Of a stretch of DNA of 64,000 nucleotides, positions 58,378-64,000 are shown piece by piece. This DNA is from Ephydatia muelleri. Its lineage: Eukaryota > Porifera > Demospongiae > Spongillida > Spongillidae. Position 1 is the first letter of the stretch. The number at the start of each line of letters is the position of its first letter. A program made the position numbers and the translations under genes. The stretch covers positions 7,813,556 to 7,877,555 of the forward strand of contig JABACO010000014.1 of the NCBI GenBank assembly GCA_013339895.1. Reading direction: 5' to 3'. The notes below the pieces were generated by a model. It saw nothing but the letters and a program-made list of their open reading frames with translations. It was not told the origin of the DNA and did no database searches.

Positions 58378-58657
58378 GTAAATAAAAACATTCTCTAACG
58401 AGAAAGTTGTTGGTATATAGGATTGACCAATGGTGGTGTAAAAAGCATGGAAACAAGAGTGACAGAAATTTGACTGGAAAATTGAAATAGGCCTATATTT
58501 AGCACACTAACGTTATAACAGTGCATGCCTGAGTGATGGGCTAAATATTTCAATTTTCCAGTCAAATTTCTGTCACTCTTGTTTCCATGCTTTTTACACC
58601 ACCATTGGTCAATCCTATATACCAACAACTTTCTCGTTAGAGAATGTTTTTATTTAC
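58378..58657. repeat. 111-bp perfect inverted repeat with 58-bp spacer
   Basis: Arms 58,378-58,488 and 58,547-58,657 are exact reverse complements (starting GTAAATAAAAACATTCTC). Similarity extends slightly inward with an indel (AGGCCTATATTTAGC / GCTAAAT). No convincing target duplication. Could fold into a long hairpin if transcribed. Either a young fold-back element or a read-hairpin artefact. Confidence 0.9.
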
Positions 58658-58814
58658 ATGTTTCATTAGTTTTTTCCTCTGGCGTATTTATAAGTGGTCA
58701 CAAATTGATTTTTGAAGGGAGGGTGGGAGGTTTAAAATTTTAATAATAGAAATTATATGTATAGGAGTTCTTAATGTTATTTACTGTTCGGCCTTGTCCT
58801 CTATGTTTCCCCCA

Positions 58815-58925
58815 CACTGGATGAAACAGTGCATTTACACCGTATGGAAATATTATGTAAATGTGATGTATATGTGACATTTACTTACATTTACATCTTT
58901 TTACAATTTTGCAAATGTCGTATTT
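58815..58925 (+). mobile_element. Probable 5' end and subterminal repeats of the CACTA element
   Basis: CACTGG at 58,815 is a CACTA-type terminus. Within 110 bp downstream, CATTTAC or GTAAATG motifs recur at least five times in both orientations, as in subterminal repeats bound by CACTA transposases. The transposase frame starts 167 bp further on. The matching 3' terminus was not found. Confidence 0.45.
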
Positions 58926-59091
58926 ATACGATGCGCAGATCATTAATATGTACGACAGAAGCTATGAATGGACAGATGCAGCAATATGCTATTTGGCGCA
59001 AATATTCCCATTGGTCCACGCGGGTTTGTATGACGTAATTACTGAGCAGAGATTTCAAATCTAAGCGCTGGCTAAGCAATTCAAGCTGAGA

Positions 59092-62000
59092 ATGCCTCGT
59101 AACCGTCGTTATTGCCCACACTGTCGTGAAACAGTCTCGTCAAATACGTACCTGAAGCATAGAAAGCTATATTTCGACGCATCGTCGAATTCGTGGGCAA
59201 TGAAAAATGTATTAGCGGCAGCTTCATCAGATGAGAGCGATTTGGAGAACGAGCAATTTTTTAATGCAAGCATATATGATTCAGATGAAGCAGAAGGTAA
59301 AAAATGCTGCTTCAATTATTGTATCTGCTAGTGTATACACTACACAAATCGCACCACACTATGCATGCAATAGTGCTGCGAATCATTAACCGATTGCTTG
59401 AATACCACACAATAGATATGCAAGATAATCAGGATGAAGAAATTGGAGAACTTGAAAAAGGCTACGAAGAGGAAGAAATAATAGATGATGGAGAAATGTG
59501 GGATGACCATGCTGCAGACATTGATGAGGATATTCAAGGTAATAGCACTTCAGATCTCCTTCCCAATCATGTAATGCCGACGGCTGAAGATGTAGAGGAA
59601 GAATCGATCTCAAGGAAAGCACATGCCGTAATAATCTGTTTTCTAACCATTCTACTGAAATGGTTTTGTCGGCACAATATTGGAATTAACGCCATCGGCA
59701 CCTTGCTAACTGTTTTGCAATTCTACTGCTTTTTATTGAAACAGTTTTCCCCCCTATTAGCCTCGATATCATTCATCTTCCTAAGTCTTTGAGAAGCTTA
59801 CGAAACATCTTACGTGTTAACAGAAATAGTTTTATCAAGTTTGTTGTATGTCCTAAATGTCACTCCATATATAATTTAGATGATGTACTCACTACTATAG
59901 AAAACGTTTGCACATATTGCGAGTACCCCCCAGCATCCTCATCGAGCACGTAGAAAACCATGTGGCTCACCATTGGTGGCTAGAATAAAACTAAAGGATG
60001 GTTCATTGAGAGCATATCCCCACAAAATGTATTGTTACAAATCAGATTCTCTTGCAGAATCATTGAAATTGCAGTTTAGTCGTCCAGGTGTCCTGCTAGC
60101 CTGTGAAAAATGGAGGCAAAGAACTATCCCTAGCAATGCACTGCATGACATATATGATGGTAGAGTGTGGAAGGAGTTCATGCATGTAAATAACACTCCT
60201 TTTTTAGCTGCTCCGACTAATGCTGAATGTGGATTGGTTCAATCCTTACAAACACTCCCCTTATAGTGTTGGTGCTGTTTATTTGGTCATTCTGAATCTG
60301 CCAAGATCAATGCGCTTTAAAAAAGAAAACATTATTTTAGTTGGTGTAATACCAGGTCCCCATGAGCCATTCGTTGCATATCAATACATACCTTGATCCA
60401 CTTGTTGAAGAGTTAAACATTTTATGGAAAGATGGAATTCAAATACTATCCCCAGATGCACATGACCCCATCACTTTAAGAGCTGCTTTGCTTTGTGTAG
60501 CCTGTGACACACCAGCAACAAGAAAGGTGTGTGGCTTTTATGGCCACATGGCAAAATGTGGTTGCTCAAAGTGCACAAAAATTTTGAGACAAACCCAGAT
60601 AATGGGGCCATGTGTTATGGTGGTGATTTCAATACAGTTTCAGCCCCACGCAAAGAGGATGAACATCGTGCACAAGCCTTTTTAGGACAACAGCAAGTCA
60701 GCAATGCTGCAAAGCAAAGAGTTGAGTCGCTGAGTGGGTCAAGATTTACATCTCTGATGCATTTGGAATACTTTGATTGCATAAGGTTTCACATCATTGA
60801 TGCCATGCATAACCTCTTTTTAGGTACTGCGAAACATGTAATGAAAAACATATGGTTAAATGAAGATTCCCCCATTATACCAAAAAATCGCCATACCATT
60901 TTACAATCAAAGGTGGATAAATGTGCATTTCCGTCATCATTAGGAAGAATACCAAATAAAATTGCTTCTGGATTTAGTTCATTTACAGCAGATGAATGGA
61001 AAATATGGACAATGACCCTTTCAATGCATGTGCTGGAGGGTGAGCTGGAACAGACACATTTAAATTGTTGGCATCTTTTTGTTCGCGCATGTCAAATCTT
61101 AGTGTCACCAATGCTAACAATTGAAAAGGCAGAACAAGGTCATGACCTACTAGTAAAATTTTGTATTGAATTTGAGAGATTGTATGGCATTGAGAAAGTC
61201 ACTCCAAATATGCATATGCATACACATCTAGTTGAATGCATTAAGGATTATGGGCCTGTTTATGCATTCTGGCTTTTTTCATTTGAAAGGTACAATGGTA
61301 TACTGGGTAACTATCGAACCAATAACCGATCAGTGGAAGTTCAGTTCATGCAACACTTCATGCATGATGTACAAGTTGACAATCTGAATATTCCTGTAGA
61401 GTGCTTGAATGTACAGACGTCCGAAAACAATGCAACAATTGTTCAACAAAGATTTCAGCACTGGTACATTAAATGATATGTGCTCAGAACATGGCATGGA
61501 GTATTGTGCAGTTATTGCTTGTTCAAAACTATCAGTTCATGATGTGCCCACCAGCATCTGGTCCATCAGTGCTCCCTTTTGTTTATCAGGAGCTGCATCA
61601 GAGCACTATCTTGATGGAGACAGTACACTGTATTTGGCCAATGCATATCAAGTGATGTACAAACAGGATGTTATTAATACACATTTTTCATTTCGTGCTA
61701 TGTCATACACATACATCAAAAATGGAAACACAGTGTATGGATCAATAGGAAGCCGTTCCAAAAGATCATGCTACATCCTTGCAGCATGGTGTGGTAAAGA
61801 TGGTCATGTGGACAAAACTACAGAAGAACTTCGCCCAGGCCATGTTATGAATTATTTTCAACACAATTACACCATGCTTGTAAACACAAAATCACATATT
61901 TTTGCATTTGTCAAATGGTATCAACACTACCAGAGTCATCATGCTACATCATCACAAGTGTGGTACGCTTATCTGTATGAACCATTTGGCCCAGCATCAT

Positions 62001-62152
62001 TCTTACCAGTACAAAGAATACACTCACAGTTTGTTGCAGCAAGTACAAAGCTAAATGATGAAAGCGTTCTTTATATCTGCCCACTACAACAGAAGGTTTT
62101 TTTTATAATTACATACATGTATGTACACAATGGACAGTGTCATAAATTATGA
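59092..62152 (+). pseudogene. CACTA/EnSpm-type transposase (tnp2 family), multiply frame-broken
   Basis: ATG at 59,092 begins MPRNRRYCPHC, a possible C-x2-C finger. An intron of about 115 bp is likely (donor GTAAAA at 59,299; acceptor CACACAATAG before 59,416), giving an acidic region. Conserved blocks follow: VVCPKCHSIYNL, CTYCEYP, KLKDGSLRAYPHK, IYDGRVWKEF, LNVDWFNPYKHSPYSVGA, ALLCVACDTPATRKVCGF, FHIIDAMHNLFLG and WLFSFERYNG. VDWF, DAMHN and FERYNG fit the D-D-E catalytic blocks of Transposase_21. The frame shifts at about 59,765, 59,927 (C run), 60,205, 60,355, 60,580 and 61,450. All are one- or two-base changes, so sequencing error or recent decay are both possible. Confidence 0.75.
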
Positions 62153-62585
62153 TTTCAATCATGTATGAATTTTGCCAGTTGTAATGATTAAAGCTGTCAC
62201 TCATGTATTACTAAAATAGAGTGGATTTGAAATTGTGAGTGAAAAAAATCAAACGTCATAGAGGATAGGGTAAGAGGAGCACTAACAAAAGAGGAGGGGA
62301 AGTAAAGCATAGCTACACAAAGCTTTTCAAAGTGGGAGGAGCTGTTGGCACTAGGCCATTCCATATATGGGCATGAACACAACTCATGTACATGTATAAA
62401 CAAGTTCATGGCAGCTGCACTTTTACAAAACAGCACAACACATCTAACTTGCTCCAATCAACAACTCCCCACTCACTGACCACATCCATGGACCCACATA
62501 ACAGCAGAGTCCATTAACCCTATACAGTACTTAGTGAACTAACCACACATCACAAGGATGTCAGAAGCATAGGGCACATCCAGGT
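62153..62585. other. No gene seen
   Basis: AT-rich flank between the transposase and the 152-bp satellite. It should contain the 3' end of the CACTA element if complete, but I saw no CCAGTG terminus. Confidence 0.5.
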
Positions 62586-62589
62586 CATA

Positions 62590-63857
62590 TTCTAATTCAA
62601 TGACAACTAGACACCATGAAGCCACATCTAGTTCCAGGTGATATTCTAATTCAATGACAACTAAACACATGGATACAAGGCTAAACTCATATCGGATATC
62701 GCTCACATTAGCACATTCTGTGAGCATGGTCACTGTCATTGCTCCAACAGAAGGGCAGTGTGAAGCCACATCTAGTTCCAGGTGATATCCTAATTCAATG
62801 ACAACTAAACACCAAACACTATGGATACAAGGCTAAACTCATATCGGATATTGCTCACATTAGCACACTCTGTGAGCATGGTCACTGTCATTGCCCCAAC
62901 AGAAGGGCAGTCTAAAGCCACATCTAGTTCCAGGTGATATTCTAATTCAATGACAACTAAACACCAAACACCATGGATACAAGGCTAAACTCATATCGGA
63001 TATTGCTCACATTAGCATACTCTGTGAGCATGGTCACTGTCATTGCCCCAACAGAAGGGCAGTGTGAAGCCACATCTAGTTCCAGGTGATATTCTAATTC
63101 AATGACAACTAAACACCAAACACCATGGATACAAGGCTAAACTCATATCGGATATCGCTCACATTAGCACACTTTGTGAGCATGGTCACTGTCATTGCCC
63201 CAACAGAAGGGCAGTCTGAAGTCACATCTAGTTCCAGGTGATATTCTAATTCAATGACAACTAAACACCAAACACCATGGATACAAGGCTAAACTCATAT
63301 CGGATATCGCTCACATTAGCACACTCTGTGAGCATGGTCACTGTCATTGCCCCAACAGAAGGGCAGTCTGAAGCCACATCTAGTTCCAGGTGATATTCTA
63401 ATTCAATGACAACTAAACACCAAACACCATGGATACAAGGCTAAACTCATATCGGATATCGCTCACATTAGCATACTCTGTGAGCATGGTCACTGTCATT
63501 ACCCCAATAGAAGGGCAGTCTGAAGCCACATCTAGTTCCAGGTGATATTCTAATTCAATGACAACTAAACATCAAACACCATGGATACAAGGCTAAACTC
63601 ATATCGGATATCGCTCACATTAGCACACTCTGTGAGCATGGTCACTGTCATTGCTCCAACAGAAGGGCAGTGTGAAGCCACATCTAGTTCCAGGTGATAT
63701 TCTAATTCAATGACAACTAAACACCAAACACCATGGATACAAGGCTAAACTCATATCGGATATTGCTCACATTAGCACACTCTGTGAGCATGGTCACTGT
63801 CATTGCCCCAACAGAAGGGCAGTCTAAAGCCACATCTAGTATTCTAATTCAATGACA
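62590..63857. repeat. 152-bp satellite, ~8.5 units
   Basis: GCCACATCTAGTTCC sites lie at 62,621, 62,765, 62,917, 63,069, 63,221 (variant), 63,373, 63,525, 63,677 and 63,829: the spacing is 152 bp except the first (144). Units are >95% alike by eye. Each contains GCTCACA...TGTGAGC, a 7-bp inverted repeat with an ~11-nt loop. The last unit lacks TCCAGGTGAT and joins the 45-bp repeat directly. Confidence 0.95.
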
Positions 63858-64000
63858 CGTACAGAGGCCTTCTTCTTTTCGGGATCGGCCTTGTAGCTGT
63901 CGCGTACAGAGGCCTTCTTCTGTTCGGGATCGACCTTGTAGCTGTCGCGTACAGAGGCCTTCTTCTTTTCGGGATCGGCCTTGTAGCTGTCGCGTACAGA
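63836..64000 (-). CDS. 15-residue repeat protein, C-terminal end (partial)
   Basis: Minus-strand frame entering from the right edge and ending at TAG 63,836-63,838. It has three units of SVRDSYKADPEKKKA (one with K-V-D and E-Q-K changes), then VRVIELEY-stop. The DNA repeat is 45 bp, a multiple of three, and variation is conservative, supporting coding. The repeat is lysine-rich and charged, probably helical and possibly a nucleic-acid-binding linker. Similar repeats are known to me from sponge proteins, but this is recollection only. The last codons come from satellite sequence, so the C terminus may be a rearrangement product. Confidence 0.55.
   Translation of the reverse strand, partial: SVRDSYKADPEKKKASVRDSYKVDPEQKKASVRDSYKADPEKKKASVRVIELEY

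Overview
This is eukaryotic, metazoan DNA. Evidence: short exons bounded by GT/AG splice sites, a TRAF-family protein gene, C2H2 zinc-finger coding, animal-type BEL/Pao, RLE-type and Jockey/CR1-like retroelements, a CACTA transposon, several MITEs, satellites and long GA/CT and GT/CA tracts. The best guess is a marine invertebrate, possibly a demosponge: exons are compact, and a 15-residue SVRDSYKADPEKKKA repeat at the right edge resembles proteins I recall from sponge gene sets. That taxonomic call is from memory and unverified. No prokaryotic gene organisation is present.

Layout. (1) 1-3.7 kb: a ~1.5 kb unit repeated in tandem, three copies of which carry a homologous short first-exon-like reading frame ending at a conserved splice donor. 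(2) 3.7-19.2 kb: a gene-poor retroelement graveyard. It holds four 3' fragments of an RLE-type non-LTR element, a Jockey/CR1-like reverse transcriptase on the minus strand, and a large diverged ~175-bp satellite (12.87-18.1 kb) with inverted units at 17.9 kb and 6.5-7.3 kb. (3) 19.2-40.8 kb: a block with a TRAF-like gene (minus strand), a truncated TRAF copy, an upstream TRAF exon, a fold-back MITE, a piggyBac-type MITE, a dead DDE transposase, a hAT-like MITE, a C2H2 zinc-finger gene fragment, and a nearly intact BEL/Pao LTR retrotransposon (34,141-40,101). (4) 40,837-41,836: exactly 1000 N. (5) 41.8-57.5 kb: the same block again, collinear and in the same order, without the Pao insertion. 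(6) 57.5-64 kb: unique DNA with a 111-bp perfect inverted repeat, a multiply broken CACTA/EnSpm transposase gene, a 152-bp satellite and the start of a coding 45-bp repeat.

Two conclusions matter most. First, the large repeat is probably not a biological tandem duplication. It looks like two overlapping contigs or haplotypes placed end to end across an arbitrary 1000-N gap: the copies begin and end exactly at the gap, and in the first 6 kb they differ almost only by 1-4 bp deletions. Second, because the second copy preserves the empty target site (GGAAT once) of the Pao element, the locus appears to record a young, polymorphic retrotransposon insertion.

The only clearly functional host gene is the TRAF-like protein: degenerate RING, TRAF zinc fingers, two MATH domains. 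Its upstream exon, 25,261-25,302, is phase-compatible with both the intact and the truncated TRAF exon, so the truncated copy may sit as a dead exon inside the gene's intron.
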